Shown here piece after piece: positions 8,533 through 17,444 of a DNA stretch of 64,000 nt. Numbering within the stretch: position 1 is the stretch's first letter; each line of letters opens with the position of its first letter. The DNA is from JAHZKS01 sp047404135 (lineage in GTDB: Bacteria > Pseudomonadota > Alphaproteobacteria > Rickettsiales > JABSSG01): assembly GCA_047404135.1 (NCBI GenBank), contig JBDOIT010000002.1, positions 124,001-188,000 on the forward strand. Direction: 5' to 3'. The position numbers were made by a program, and so were the translations under genes. The notes beneath the pieces were generated by a model. It saw only the letters and a program-made list of their open reading frames with translations. It was not told the origin of the DNA and did not search any database.

Positions 8533-8560
8533 TTGTACAATGCATTAGCTAGTATATAAT
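8533..8560 (+). promoter_or_regulatory. Predicted hemB promoter
   Basis: TTGTAC (8533-8538) and a perfect TATAAT (8555-8560) with 16-base spacing, 27 bases before the hemB ATG. It is divergent from the groESL promoters. Confidence 0.65.
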
Positions 8561-8587
8561 TGCTAAACTAAAATTAGATACAATATC

Positions 8588-9592
8588 ATGGAATTGATAC
8601 AACGCCCTAGACGACTACGCACATCTCCGCAAATCAGAAGGCTGGTAAAGGAGAATACCCTTAGCACCAATGATTTAGTACTACCTGTTTTCGTTAAAGA
8701 AGGTACAAATATCAGTAACTCCATACCTTCTATGCCAGGATTCATGCAGCTTAGCGTAGATAAATTAGATAAAGAAATAGCGGAGATAGCCTCTTTAGGA
8801 GTAAAGAATATAATGCTTTTTGGCATACCTAAAGAAAAGGATTCTTTAGGTTCTATATCTTTTGATGACAATGGTTTTGTGCAAAAAGCTATTAGATATA
8901 TAAAAAACCAACTCCCAGAGCTCATAATTATGGTAGATGTTTGCTTATGCGAATATACATCACATGGTCATTGCGGAATAATCGATGATAACAGAAAGGA
9001 TATAGATAATGATAAATCTTTGCCCATTTTTGCAAAACAAGCTGTGAGTTATGCAAAAGCAGGAGCAGATATAGTAGCTCCAAGCTCTATGATGGATGGG
9101 GTTGTATTAACTCTCAGAAGAGCTTTGGACCAAAATAATTTTAAAAATATTATTATACTTAGCTATTCCTCAAAATATTCGTCTTCTATGTATGGACCAT
9201 TCAGGCATATTGCTGAAGGTGCCCCACAGTTTGGAGACAGAACATCTTACCAGATGGACTACTCTAATTCCGATGAAGCCCTCAAAGAAGTAGAGTTAGA
9301 TCTGAATCAAGGAGCAGATATAGTAATGGTTAAACCAGCTCATACTTACTTGGATGTAATATATAAAGTAAAGGATAACTTCCCAGAAGTACCTGTTGCT
9401 GCTTACCATACCAGTGGAGAATTTGCTATGATTAAAGCTGCTGCTGATAAGTCCTTACTTGATGAAGAAAAAGCAATTATAGAAGTTACAACCTCTATAA
9501 AAAGAGCTGGAGCAGACATAATAGTGAGCTACTTTACAAAAGATATTATAAAGATACTGAGGAAAAATAGTGAGATCACAAATACAAAATAA
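8588..9592 (+). CDS. hemB: Delta-aminolevulinic acid dehydratase (porphobilinogen synthase)
   Basis: 334 residues. The enzyme condenses two 5-aminolevulinate molecules to porphobilinogen, the step after the hemA product. The active-site zinc motif DVCLCEYTSHGHCG has all three cysteines, so this is the zinc-dependent type rather than the Asp-rich magnesium type. The Schiff-base lysines are in SYSSKYSSSMYGPFR and VMVKPAHTYLD. The AEGAPQFGDRTSYQMDYSN block is also typical. The 3' end overlaps the next gene by 23 bases. Together with hemA and ctaA it shows endogenous heme synthesis. Confidence 0.96.
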   Translation: MELIQRPRRLRTSPQIRRLVKENTLSTNDLVLPVFVKEGTNISNSIPSMPGFMQLSVDKLDKEIAEIASLGVKNIMLFGIPKEKDSLGSISFDDNGFVQKAIRYIKNQLPELIIMVDVCLCEYTSHGHCGIIDDNRKDIDNDKSLPIFAKQAVSYAKAGADIVAPSSMMDGVVLTLRRALDQNNFKNIIILSYSSKYSSSMYGPFRHIAEGAPQFGDRTSYQMDYSNSDEALKEVELDLNQGADIVMVKPAHTYLDVIYKVKDNFPEVPVAAYHTSGEFAMIKAAADKSLLDEEKAIIEVTTSIKRAGADIIVSYFTKDIIKILRKNSEITNTK

Positions 9593-10568
9593 AACATGCT
9601 GGGTTATCACAGATGGAAAGATTGGTCACATCCGACAATCAGAAGGTCTAGCTCAAGCATTAGGAGTAAAATTTGAAACCAAAATATTAAAGCACAACTT
9701 TTATATACCTACATACCCAGCATGGTTACGAAACACAATGCTTAGATTTACCACAAAAGACAGCGATAGATTGTCTGAGCCTTGGCCTGATATAGCAATA
9801 TCATGCGGATCAAATACAATCCCCTTAATGTTAAATATTCAAAAAGAAAGTTCTGGGAAAACTTATATTATATATGTACAAAATCCAAAACTTTCACTCA
9901 AGAATTTTGATACAGTCATCGTTATGGATCATGATAGAGTTTCTGCAGAAAATACTCTCAGCACAGAAATGGCGCTGCACCCCATCACAAAAGATTCACT
10001 CACCTCAGCAAAAAAAGAATTCAAAAAATCACTCCCCTCCGTTCCACATCATCAAAATGCCATAATTATTGGAGGAGATACATCTAGATCAAAGATGACA
10101 GAAGATACCTGTCTTGACCTAATAGATAAAATAAAATTTATTAGGAATAAATACAAAGGAGGGTTATTCATTTCTCCATCAAGAAGGACGCCTTCTAGGA
10201 TGATAGAATTATTAAATAAAAACTTTGGAAAAGAGCAAGACGTTTATATTGTAAATTTACAAGACTCTTATAATCCATATTTTGGCATATTATCCATCGT
10301 CAAAAAAATCTTTATAACAAATGACTCTGTGAGCATAATTTCCGAAGCTTGCGCTGCAGGTAAACAGAACTTTATTATACCCTTGAAGAACTTTAAACTT
10401 GGTAAAACAGGGTCTTTTGTAAACAACGTTTTAAAAAAAGGCTTGGTTGCAAATTTCACAGAAAAATCCCAAAATCACCCTCTAAGCAAGAATACACAAC
10501 AAATAGCTGAACTACTAAAGGCACGAATGATTAAGAGCGGAAAGTTCAAAAACAAAGATTTCTTATAA
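9570..10568 (+). CDS. ELM1-like (mitochondrial fission ELM1 family, DUF1022) protein
   Basis: 332 residues starting with GTG at 9570, with an AGG Shine-Dalgarno about 7 bases upstream inside hemB. The N-terminal CWVITDGKIGHIRQSEGLAQALG, the central PDIAISCGSNTIPLML and YVQNPK, and the C-terminal FITNDSVSIISEACAAGK resemble the COG3660/ELM1 family. These have a glycosyltransferase-B-like fold; the plant member acts in mitochondrial division. The bacterial role is unknown, perhaps envelope glycosyl transfer. The overlap with hemB implies co-transcription. Function is inference; family assignment is fairly secure. Confidence 0.8.
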   Translation: MRSQIQNKTCWVITDGKIGHIRQSEGLAQALGVKFETKILKHNFYIPTYPAWLRNTMLRFTTKDSDRLSEPWPDIAISCGSNTIPLMLNIQKESSGKTYIIYVQNPKLSLKNFDTVIVMDHDRVSAENTLSTEMALHPITKDSLTSAKKEFKKSLPSVPHHQNAIIIGGDTSRSKMTEDTCLDLIDKIKFIRNKYKGGLFISPSRRTPSRMIELLNKNFGKEQDVYIVNLQDSYNPYFGILSIVKKIFITNDSVSIISEACAAGKQNFIIPLKNFKLGKTGSFVNNVLKKGLVANFTEKSQNHPLSKNTQQIAELLKARMIKSGKFKNKDFL

Positions 10569-10573
10569 TTTCT

Positions 10574-10602
10574 TTGTATTTTGTAGAAAAACAATATACA
10601 AT
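10574..10602 (+). promoter_or_regulatory. Predicted csp promoter
   Basis: TTGTAT (10574-10579) and TACAAT (10597-10602) with 17-base spacing, 33 bases before the cold-shock gene. Confidence 0.5.
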
Positions 10603-10635
10603 GCGTGCCTTAACAATTGAATAAAGAAGAATACT

Positions 10636-10839
10636 ATGACTCAGCAAACAGGCAAAATAAAGTGGTTTAACTGGAACAAAGGCTACGGTTTTATTGCACC
10701 AAATGACGGTTCCAAGGATGTATTCGTACACATCACTGCTGTAAAAGAAGCTAACATCCAAACCATGGAAGAAGGCCAAGAGATTGAGTTCGATCTCCAG
10801 GACAAAGACAATAAAGTTTCTGCAGTTAATTTGAAATAA
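10636..10839 (+). CDS. Cold-shock domain protein (CspA family)
   Basis: 67 residues, a single cold-shock domain. It binds single-stranded RNA or DNA as an RNA chaperone. The RNP1 motif KGYGFI (about residues 15-20) and RNP2 VFVHI (about 29-33) are intact, with the aromatic KWFNWNKGYGF surface. A weak AAGAAG Shine-Dalgarno precedes the ATG. The gene has its own promoter and a bidirectional terminator. The 34-base leader is too short for the long CspA-type cold-responsive leader. Confidence 0.95.
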   Translation: MTQQTGKIKWFNWNKGYGFIAPNDGSKDVFVHITAVKEANIQTMEEGQEIEFDLQDKDNKVSAVNLK

Positions 10840-10862
10840 TTATACCTAAGATTTTTTGATAT

Positions 10863-10892
10863 AAAAAGACAGGGTTTCGGTCCTGTCTTTTT
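10863..10892. terminator. Bidirectional intrinsic terminator
   Basis: Inverted repeat with 11-base arms (10863-10873, 10882-10892) and an 8-base loop, flanked by an A-run and a T-run. It lies between the convergent csp gene and recJ and can terminate both; its right arm reaches the last base of the recJ stop codon. Confidence 0.9.
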
Positions 10893-12685
10893 TATTGCTC
10901 ATCTCCCATTATCACATCCTGAATTATTAGCTGAGGGTTTTCTCTATCCTGCCATTTATTGATATCAAGAGTAACAATCAAATGCATATTATCTTTTTGT
11001 GAAAGCAATAATTCTCCTATCGCATTTTGCATTACTGAAAACGCTATACCTCTAACACCTCCGTTTGTATAAGAATTCTTCCCAGCTACAATCAAGCAGC
11101 TAATATGGCTATCTTTCAGAACTTTGGGGTACATAATGAATATATTTTTTATCATAAATTTTGGCTGAGCGTTACCACTGCCAAATGGACCCACACTCTC
11201 AATAGCCTTGATAAACGACGTTTTAATAGAATTAACAGAAAGTATAGCATCATAGTAGGACACTGCATTATCTCTTATAGAGTTGTATTTCTCTTGAAAT
11301 CTTGAAGATAAAAATTCTCTAAATTCTTCAATTTTATTTTCACGTATAGAGAAACCCGCAGCCATAGCGTGGCCTCCCCCTGCCTTTAGCAGGCCCTTTG
11401 ATTTTGCATCAATCACAGCGGCACCAAAATCAATCCCCTCAATAGATCTACAAGATGCCTTTCCTTCTCCGCGGCATATAGAAATTACAGCGGTAGGTTT
11501 TCTATAAAATTCCTTTAATCTCCCAGCGATAATACCAATTACCCCTTGATGCCAACCCTTCCTACTAACTAATATCAAAGGATCATTTGCACTACTATTA
11601 GAAGCCTGGTCTTTTGCTTCTTCCAACACAGACAGCTCTATTGCCTTCCTTTCACTATTATACATATCCAAAGAAGTTGCAATTGAGATAGATTCTTCGT
11701 AATCGTTAGACGTTAGAAGGTCTGCACCTAAGCTGGATTCTCCAACACGACCTCCAGCATTAATACGCGGACCTATAACAAAACCAAGGTGATATGCAGT
11801 TATCTCGCCATTAACCGATACAACATCCTGCAGAGCCTTTAACCCTATGTTACTTCGCGATTTCATTACCCTTAGACCCTGCTTCACAAAAGCTCTATTT
11901 AGCCCTACAAGAGGCACAACATCACAAACTGTTCCAAGAGCTACTAGATCTAATAGCTCTATAAAATTTACATTTTTTGTTTCTAAACCACGAGACTTCA
12001 GTGTTGAGCATAGTGCCAATGCAAATAAGAAGCTAACACCTACTGCTGCTAAATACCCGTATTCAGTATCATCATCTTCTCTATTAGGATTCACCAAAGC
12101 ATCCGCTTTGGGAAAATCACCAGAACATTTATGATGATCCAGAATGACTACATGCATATTTAGCTGTTTTGCTAGCAATATCTCTTCATGTGAACTACTT
12201 CCACAATCAACCGTTATCAGAACACAATAGCCTTGCTCATGAAGCTTCTTTATAGCCTCCTTATTTGGCCCGTACCCTTCCTTCACTCTATCAGGGATAT
12301 ATACCCCTACATCACATCCCAAATTTTTAAATATTTTCTTCAGAACAGCAGAGGAGGTAGCCCCATCTACATCATAGTCACCAAAAATTACAATCTTACT
12401 TTTATTGTCAATAGCTCCAATTATAGTATCAACCGCCTGCCTCATATCTTTTAGAGAAAACGGGTCAGGTAAAAGATTTTTTAATTTGGGATTAAGATAA
12501 TTTTTTGCGTCGCTAGGAGATTTTATGGATTTTGAAAGAAGTTTCAATACCACGTCCGGAGCAGCAACCTGTTGTCTTAAGGATTCCACAAAACGGATAT
12601 CATACGGTCTCTGAACCCATTTGTTATTGCGTGCAGATTTAAGTATTTCTTGTTGATCTGAGTCTATTAACCCCTCTCCAGACAT
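10892..12685 (-). CDS. recJ: Single-stranded-DNA-specific exonuclease RecJ
   Basis: 597 residues, full length. RecJ degrades single-stranded DNA 5' to 3' in RecF-type recombination and in mismatch and base excision repair. The DHH phosphoesterase motifs are present: VIFGDYDVDGATSSA near residue 100, VDCGSSSHEE, the DHH triad in VVILDHHKCSG, and the DHHA1 part with GGRVGESSLGADLL and AGGGHAMAAGFSI. The gene starts 2 bases after glpX and ends the five-gene minus-strand run ftsW-murG-lipoprotein-glpX-recJ. Confidence 0.96.
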   Translation of the reverse strand: MSGEGLIDSDQQEILKSARNNKWVQRPYDIRFVESLRQQVAAPDVVLKLLSKSIKSPSDAKNYLNPKLKNLLPDPFSLKDMRQAVDTIIGAIDNKSKIVIFGDYDVDGATSSAVLKKIFKNLGCDVGVYIPDRVKEGYGPNKEAIKKLHEQGYCVLITVDCGSSSHEEILLAKQLNMHVVILDHHKCSGDFPKADALVNPNREDDDTEYGYLAAVGVSFLFALALCSTLKSRGLETKNVNFIELLDLVALGTVCDVVPLVGLNRAFVKQGLRVMKSRSNIGLKALQDVVSVNGEITAYHLGFVIGPRINAGGRVGESSLGADLLTSNDYEESISIATSLDMYNSERKAIELSVLEEAKDQASNSSANDPLILVSRKGWHQGVIGIIAGRLKEFYRKPTAVISICRGEGKASCRSIEGIDFGAAVIDAKSKGLLKAGGGHAMAAGFSIRENKIEEFREFLSSRFQEKYNSIRDNAVSYYDAILSVNSIKTSFIKAIESVGPFGSGNAQPKFMIKNIFIMYPKVLKDSHISCLIVAGKNSYTNGGVRGIAFSVMQNAIGELLLSQKDNMHLIVTLDINKWQDRENPQLIIQDVIMGDEQ

Positions 12686-12687
12686 AC

Positions 12688-13701
12688 CTATTCTATTGGA
12701 TGAAGAGTTTTTATATAACGTATAGTTTTATATTTCGAACTCATAGCCACTGAGTTGGTGAGCACATTCCTCCCTTCCTCAACTCTAATCCCATGAACCA
12801 TATTACCATCTGTTACACCAGTAGCAGAAAACATTACATCTTCTCCTTTTGCCATATCTCTTACTAGATACTTCCTATTAAAGTCACTTATTCCAAGCAG
12901 CCTTGCTCGAGTTTTCTGATCTTCATTATCAAATAAAAGCCTCCCCATCATCTGCCCACCTGTAGTAGATAAAGCTGCGGCAGCTAAAACACCCTCAGGA
13001 GCCCCGCCTATTCCAATATACATATCCGCATCACCTAAAGCAGTTCCTATCACAGCAGCAACATCTCCGTCATGTATTAGCTTTACTCTTGCACCAGCCT
13101 CTCTTACATTAGCTACCAATTCCTCATGACGATCTCGCTGCAATATAATCACCATTAGATCTTCCACATCACAATTCTTTATTTTAGCAAGATTTATAAG
13201 ATTAGATTTTGGGGAATTATCTAAATCTACTATCTGCTCTTTATATTTTATTCCTACAGCTATTTTTTCCATATATACATCCGGCGCGTTTAACAGCCCC
13301 CCATCTTCTGTCATTGCGATAACAGATAATGAGTTTTCACCGGCTGTAGCACAAATCGTCGTTCCCTCTAAAGGGTCAAGCGCAATATCAACCTTTGGAC
13401 CATGTCCAGTGCCAACCTTCTCACCAACATAAAGCATTGGAGCCTTATCTCTTTCTCCCTCTCCTATAACAATAGTGCCGTCTATATTCATCTTGCCAAG
13501 GGATCTTCTCATCGCATCTACAGCTGCCTGATCTGCAGCCTTTTCATCTCCCCTGCCAATCAGTCTTGCCGCACTAATAGCAGCCGCTTCTGTAACACGC
13601 ACAGCGTCTATTACGATGTTACTGTCCAACACTTCTTTTGACGCATACTTGCTTTTTATAAATCCCGTTCTTAAAGGCTCTCTATCTATAACATCATCCA
13701 T
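12688..13701 (-). CDS. glpX: Fructose-1,6-bisphosphatase class II
   Basis: Gluconeogenic phosphatase converting fructose-1,6-bisphosphate to fructose-6-phosphate. The ORF extends to a TTG at 13713, but the ATG at 13701 (MDDVIDREPLRTGF) has GGGA upstream and is preferred, giving 337 residues. Motifs of the lithium-sensitive phosphatase fold are visible: IGEGERDKAPMLYVGE, the metal-binding DPLEGTT, LIHDGDVAAVI and GIGGAPEGVLAAAAL. Together with tpiA in this window it indicates a retained gluconeogenic or pentose-phosphate segment, which Rickettsia itself lacks. Confidence 0.95.
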   Translation of the reverse strand: MDDVIDREPLRTGFIKSKYASKEVLDSNIVIDAVRVTEAAAISAARLIGRGDEKAADQAAVDAMRRSLGKMNIDGTIVIGEGERDKAPMLYVGEKVGTGHGPKVDIALDPLEGTTICATAGENSLSVIAMTEDGGLLNAPDVYMEKIAVGIKYKEQIVDLDNSPKSNLINLAKIKNCDVEDLMVIILQRDRHEELVANVREAGARVKLIHDGDVAAVIGTALGDADMYIGIGGAPEGVLAAAALSTTGGQMMGRLLFDNEDQKTRARLLGISDFNRKYLVRDMAKGEDVMFSATGVTDGNMVHGIRVEEGRNVLTNSVAMSSKYKTIRYIKTLHPIE

Positions 13702-13744
13702 ATAAGGTCCCAACTAAAAGTTATACCTGATTTGTAGTGCAGTT

Positions 13745-14572
13745 TTATTTAAAAGGCAATGGTATTGGTCTACTTTCTACATCATATGTATCAAAAGCAC
13801 CTTTACTACGATCTTCTTTCGTAGGATGAGGGTCAGCAATCTTTGACTCTAATTTTGATGAACTACCACTTAATTTCTTAGGTAGTGATACGGAAGCCTT
13901 GGGCTTTAATTTCACCAAATTACTACTTTTCTTTTTAGAAATATCTTGTTCTAAATAAGCAATATCCTTCTCCAATTCAAGTCCAGACGGAAGATTATTA
14001 TGTTTTGGCCATTCTATGGGATCATATTTTGGCTTTTTAGAATCTCCCTCTACATAGGTAGGTTTCTTACTAACATCCTTCAACTTGTGAGTCTTTGATG
14101 ACTTTAAAATATTCACCTCTTTCTTTGAGCGCTCTTTGTGCTTTAGTGGAGCTGTAGAGTTATCAGAATCTACATTATGATCTTTCTTAGGCCTTATCTT
14201 AACTATTTTGTTCTTCTCTTCATTTTTCACTTCTTGTACTTTTTGTGGGTGATGCACTGGCTTTTTAGGAATCTTTCTATATATCTTCGCAGGTTTCTTT
14301 TTCTTAGCTTTTTTAGGGGTAGGATGAAAAACCCCTGTTGCTTTCTTTTCCTTAAAATAATTCACGGGTATTTGATTAGCATTAAATGTATAATAATTCT
14401 CATCTGATTTATTATAATGCGAAGAGCTCTCATCGACTTTTTTGTCTTTGCCCATATATTGCTTGTTTATCACAGGAACCCTTCTATTCGACAAGCTAGC
14501 CCCCCCTTTGCACCCAGAAAGGGGCAAAAACATTACAAGAACTGAAGCTATGAAATAATTTCTAAATTTCAT
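13745..14572 (-). CDS. Lysine-rich putative lipoprotein
   Basis: 275 residues. The N-terminus MKFRNYFIASVLVMFLPLSGC is a type II signal peptide with lipobox LSGC, so the mature protein is probably anchored by Cys21. The rest is low-complexity, very rich in Lys, Pro and Ser (stretches such as PKKAKKKKPAK), with no globular family recognised. Basic extended lipoproteins can bind peptidoglycan or LPS. Its place between murG and glpX, in the ftsW-murG run, suggests an envelope role; that is inference. DNA around 14100-14350 is strongly A/T-skewed owing to Lys codons. Confidence 0.75.
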   Translation of the reverse strand: MKFRNYFIASVLVMFLPLSGCKGGASLSNRRVPVINKQYMGKDKKVDESSSHYNKSDENYYTFNANQIPVNYFKEKKATGVFHPTPKKAKKKKPAKIYRKIPKKPVHHPQKVQEVKNEEKNKIVKIRPKKDHNVDSDNSTAPLKHKERSKKEVNILKSSKTHKLKDVSKKPTYVEGDSKKPKYDPIEWPKHNNLPSGLELEKDIAYLEQDISKKKSSNLVKLKPKASVSLPKKLSGSSSKLESKIADPHPTKEDRSKGAFDTYDVESRPIPLPFK

Positions 14573-14595
14573 TTATCGTATAAAAATTGCTATAA

Positions 14596-15681
14596 TTAGA
14601 GCTCGTGCTCTGCACAATACCTCTCTATTAATTCTAGCATGTTTTTATTAGAATCAATAAACAATGATCGCGCATTAGCAGATGCTTTTGATAAAACATC
14701 TGGTTTTGATAACAAATATGTCAGCTTTTCAGAAAGTTTCTTAGCGGAAAAATTCTTCTCCTCGATAATCCACCCACCTTTATTGCTTTCTAGTATTTTT
14801 GCATTTAAAAATTGATGGTTATGGTTAGAGATTGATATGGGAATCAACACAGACGGCCTCCCAGATGCAATTAACTCAGACACTGTAGAGGCTCCTGACC
14901 TGCATATTATCAAGTTAGCCTTGGAAATTCTCTTATCGATATCAAGGAAGAATTTTGATATCTCCGCCTTCACCTTTATACCTGAATACAGCATCCGCAC
15001 AGACTCAAGGTCTTCATCCCTACATTGTTGTACTACGGATAATCTGGATTTCATCAAAGGCTTCATTCTCTTTATCGCCTCCGGAACTACTTTACTCAAC
15101 ACCTTAGCTCCTTGGCTACCCCCCAATATAAGAATATTAAAATCATCCTTATCTTTGATCTTTGGGTATTTTTTTCTTCCGATATCCGATATCAATGGAT
15201 CCACAGGATTCCCAACCACATGCACCTTATTTTTATCTGCTTTCTTCAAACCTTTAACAGAATCATATGGCACAGATATTATATCCGCCCATCTCATAAA
15301 AACCCTGTGAGCTTTTCCTATTGCCGAATTCTGCTCGTGTATCATAAGAGGCTTCCTAAGCAATATTGCAGCTGCCATTGTTGGGAATGACGGGTAACCC
15401 CCAAAACTAATAATCATCTGAGGTTTGTAGGCTATAATATGGAAAACAGCAAAATAAATCCCTAATATAACCTGAAAAACATCTGAAATTTGACTCAAAG
15501 TTCCGGTAGGTATAATTTTATATTTTAATATTTTGGGAATTTTTTCTTTAAAATTTAAAAATCTTTTATCTGCTATCACAAGACATTCGTAACCACCTTT
15601 CCTTAGTGCTTCCTCCAAAGATAGCGCAGGAAATATATGACCCCCAGTGCCTCCAGTCGCTATGATTAATCTCTTTCCCAT
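14596..15681 (-). CDS. murG: MurG, lipid II-forming GlcNAc transferase
   Basis: 361 residues. MurG adds GlcNAc to lipid I on the cytoplasmic membrane face, completing lipid II. The N-terminal glycine loop ATGGTGGHIFPAL (residues 8-20) is diagnostic. Also present are IISFGGYPSFPTMAAA, HEQNSAIGKAHR, ILGGSQGAK and the donor-site RSGASTVSELIASGRPSVLIPIS. It begins 1 base after ftsW. Its presence shows that lipid II is made. Confidence 0.96.
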   Translation of the reverse strand: MGKRLIIATGGTGGHIFPALSLEEALRKGGYECLVIADKRFLNFKEKIPKILKYKIIPTGTLSQISDVFQVILGIYFAVFHIIAYKPQMIISFGGYPSFPTMAAAILLRKPLMIHEQNSAIGKAHRVFMRWADIISVPYDSVKGLKKADKNKVHVVGNPVDPLISDIGRKKYPKIKDKDDFNILILGGSQGAKVLSKVVPEAIKRMKPLMKSRLSVVQQCRDEDLESVRMLYSGIKVKAEISKFFLDIDKRISKANLIICRSGASTVSELIASGRPSVLIPISISNHNHQFLNAKILESNKGGWIIEEKNFSAKKLSEKLTYLLSKPDVLSKASANARSLFIDSNKNMLELIERYCAEHEL

Positions 15682-15682
15682 A

Positions 15683-16852
15683 TTACCTCTTATTAATCCT
15701 ATAGTCCCTTGTAGGAAGCGCTATAGTATCGTACCTATCCCTACTAAATGCCAACATGATTCCAAGGAGCATAGCTACAGATAAAGCGGATGACCCACCA
15801 TAACTAATAAAAGGAAGAGTCATTCCTTTTGTTGGAAAAAGGTGCAAGCTCACCCCCATATTGAACACAGATTGCAACCCAATTTGTATTAATATCCCTG
15901 AAATTGCAAGAATATGAAAATTGTTAGAAATATTCTTCATTATATATAGTCCCCTAACTATTAACAAAGCATATATTAGCACAAGAAACAGACACATAAC
16001 AAACCCTAGTTCCTCACCAATTACAGCAAATATAAAGTCAGTATGGGAATCAGGAAGCTGGTGTTTCACGACACCCTCACCTAGACCCTCTCCGTAAAAT
16101 CCACCTTTTTTAAAAGCTTCTATTGATTTTCTAACCTGATAATTTTCAAACCCATCTGGATTCAAAAAACTGTCAATTCTACGTTGCACGTGAGGAAAGA
16201 ATATATACCCTAAAGCAACTGTAATAACACAAAAGATAGATAAAACAAAAAACCACATAAAAGACAAACCTGATATAAATAATTGCCCTATCCAAATCGT
16301 AGAGACTGTCATGGCCATTCCAAAATCCGGCTGCAACAATAGAAGGGCCATTACTGCTAAATATACAAAAAGAGAAGCTCTAAATGACGGAAATGTCTTA
16401 TCTTCAAATTTTATAGAAAGAATCCAAGCAGTAATGACAATAAAGAATGGCTTTACAAATTCAGATGGCTGAATGGAAAACCCCAGTATTTGTATCCACC
16501 TCTTAGCTCCCTTTATCTGATGACCAAATATCAACACAACTATCATTGCAATAATACATAGACAAAACCCAACAAGAGCGAGTCTTCGTATATTGTCAGC
16601 AGACAAGAAGGAAATCCCTACCATGCTAATCATTCCTAATATCAGAAAAAATATCTGCCTTTTCATAAAGTAAAATGGCTCTACTCCAATCCTATAAGCT
16701 ATTGCAGGACTTGCTGTTGTAATAATGACTATACTAAATGTCACTATGATTAATATTATGCTCACAGAGATCCTGTCTACAGAGTTCCACCATATCTGTA
16801 GATTGTTTTTTCTTAAATTTGGATCTCTAAATAAAGATTTATAGTTTAACAC
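15683..16852 (-). CDS. ftsW: FtsW, SEDS-family divisome glycosyltransferase
   Basis: 389 residues with about ten transmembrane segments. FtsW polymerises septal glycan with its partner class B PBP. SEDS signatures visible are GAKRWIQILGFSIQPSEFVK, LLQPDFGMAMTV with the catalytic-region Asp, GGFYGEGLGEGVVKHQLPDSHTDFIFAVIGEELG, and PFISYGGSSALSV near the C-terminus. Adjacency to murG favours FtsW over RodA. It is first in the minus-strand run and divergent from the DUF2610 gene, with an 85-base shared gap. Confidence 0.94.
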   Translation of the reverse strand: MLNYKSLFRDPNLRKNNLQIWWNSVDRISVSIILIIVTFSIVIITTASPAIAYRIGVEPFYFMKRQIFFLILGMISMVGISFLSADNIRRLALVGFCLCIIAMIVVLIFGHQIKGAKRWIQILGFSIQPSEFVKPFFIVITAWILSIKFEDKTFPSFRASLFVYLAVMALLLLQPDFGMAMTVSTIWIGQLFISGLSFMWFFVLSIFCVITVALGYIFFPHVQRRIDSFLNPDGFENYQVRKSIEAFKKGGFYGEGLGEGVVKHQLPDSHTDFIFAVIGEELGFVMCLFLVLIYALLIVRGLYIMKNISNNFHILAISGILIQIGLQSVFNMGVSLHLFPTKGMTLPFISYGGSSALSVAMLLGIMLAFSRDRYDTIALPTRDYRINKR

Positions 16853-16937
16853 TCAAGTTCTTGATGCATCACTGTTATTAATCTGATACCATAATATTTG
16901 TAATTCAACAATCTTTTCGTGAGGCCAGTGAGAAGAT

Positions 16938-17369
16938 ATGAAAAAATTTAGCGTTCCTTGTGATTTTGATGGCGTAAAATCACCCTTTACAGTCTACGTT
17001 GGATCCGTAAGGGCGGACCACCACCCTTTGCACTTTCAAGCAGATTGGCTTTCCAAAGAAAGAGGTGGCACTGTCCCACAAGAAGTAATGGAAAGCCTCT
17101 CAAAACTTCAGGAACTAGCCAAAAAAAATAATACAAGTTTTGAAGATCTATGCGTCTACGCACTAGGTGCAGCACAAGATGACGATGAAGATGAAGATGT
17201 CCCATCTGTGCCAGAAGAAAATTCCGATGACGCAGAATTAGATGACTCAATAGAAGAAGAACCCGAAGAAGGCACAGAAGAAGAACCCGAAGAAGGCACA
17301 GAAGAAGAACCCGAAGAACAGCTAAAAGAGCTCGAAGAAGAAACAAAGAACAGAGATACAGAAAAATAG
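16938..17369 (+). CDS. DUF2610 family protein with acidic repeat tail
   Basis: 143 residues. The first 85 residues (MKKFSVPCDFDGVKSPFTVYVG, ADHHPLHFQADWLSKERGGTVP, SFEDLCVYALG) match DUF2610, a small family I know from Rickettsiales; its function is unknown. The remaining 58 residues are almost entirely Glu, Asp, Pro and Thr, with a threefold repeat of EEEPEEGT. The acidic tail is encoded by a 24-bp tandem repeat. The gene is the first plus-strand gene after the ftsW divergence and precedes the large pentapeptide protein. Confidence 0.85.
   Translation: MKKFSVPCDFDGVKSPFTVYVGSVRADHHPLHFQADWLSKERGGTVPQEVMESLSKLQELAKKNNTSFEDLCVYALGAAQDDDEDEDVPSVPEENSDDAELDDSIEEEPEEGTEEEPEEGTEEEPEEQLKELEEETKNRDTEK
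17253..17318 (+). repeat. 24-bp in-frame tandem repeat (2.75 units)
   Basis: Units at 17253-17276, 17277-17300 and a partial at 17301-17318 are identical over the compared bases and encode EEEPEEGT. Because the unit is a multiple of three, copy-number change would lengthen or shorten the acidic tail without a frameshift. Confidence 0.92.
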
Positions 17370-17444
17370 TCGTCCTAAATATTAACCATTTCTTAACTAT
17401 AAAAGCAATATAATGAGCAATGTAATATATTGTGGTTATTTGAT

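Noticed and set aside
8335..8587. CIRCE or HrcA operator upstream of groES
   Set aside because: The 88-bp units contain no TTAGCACTC-N9-GAGTGCTAA type inverted repeat.
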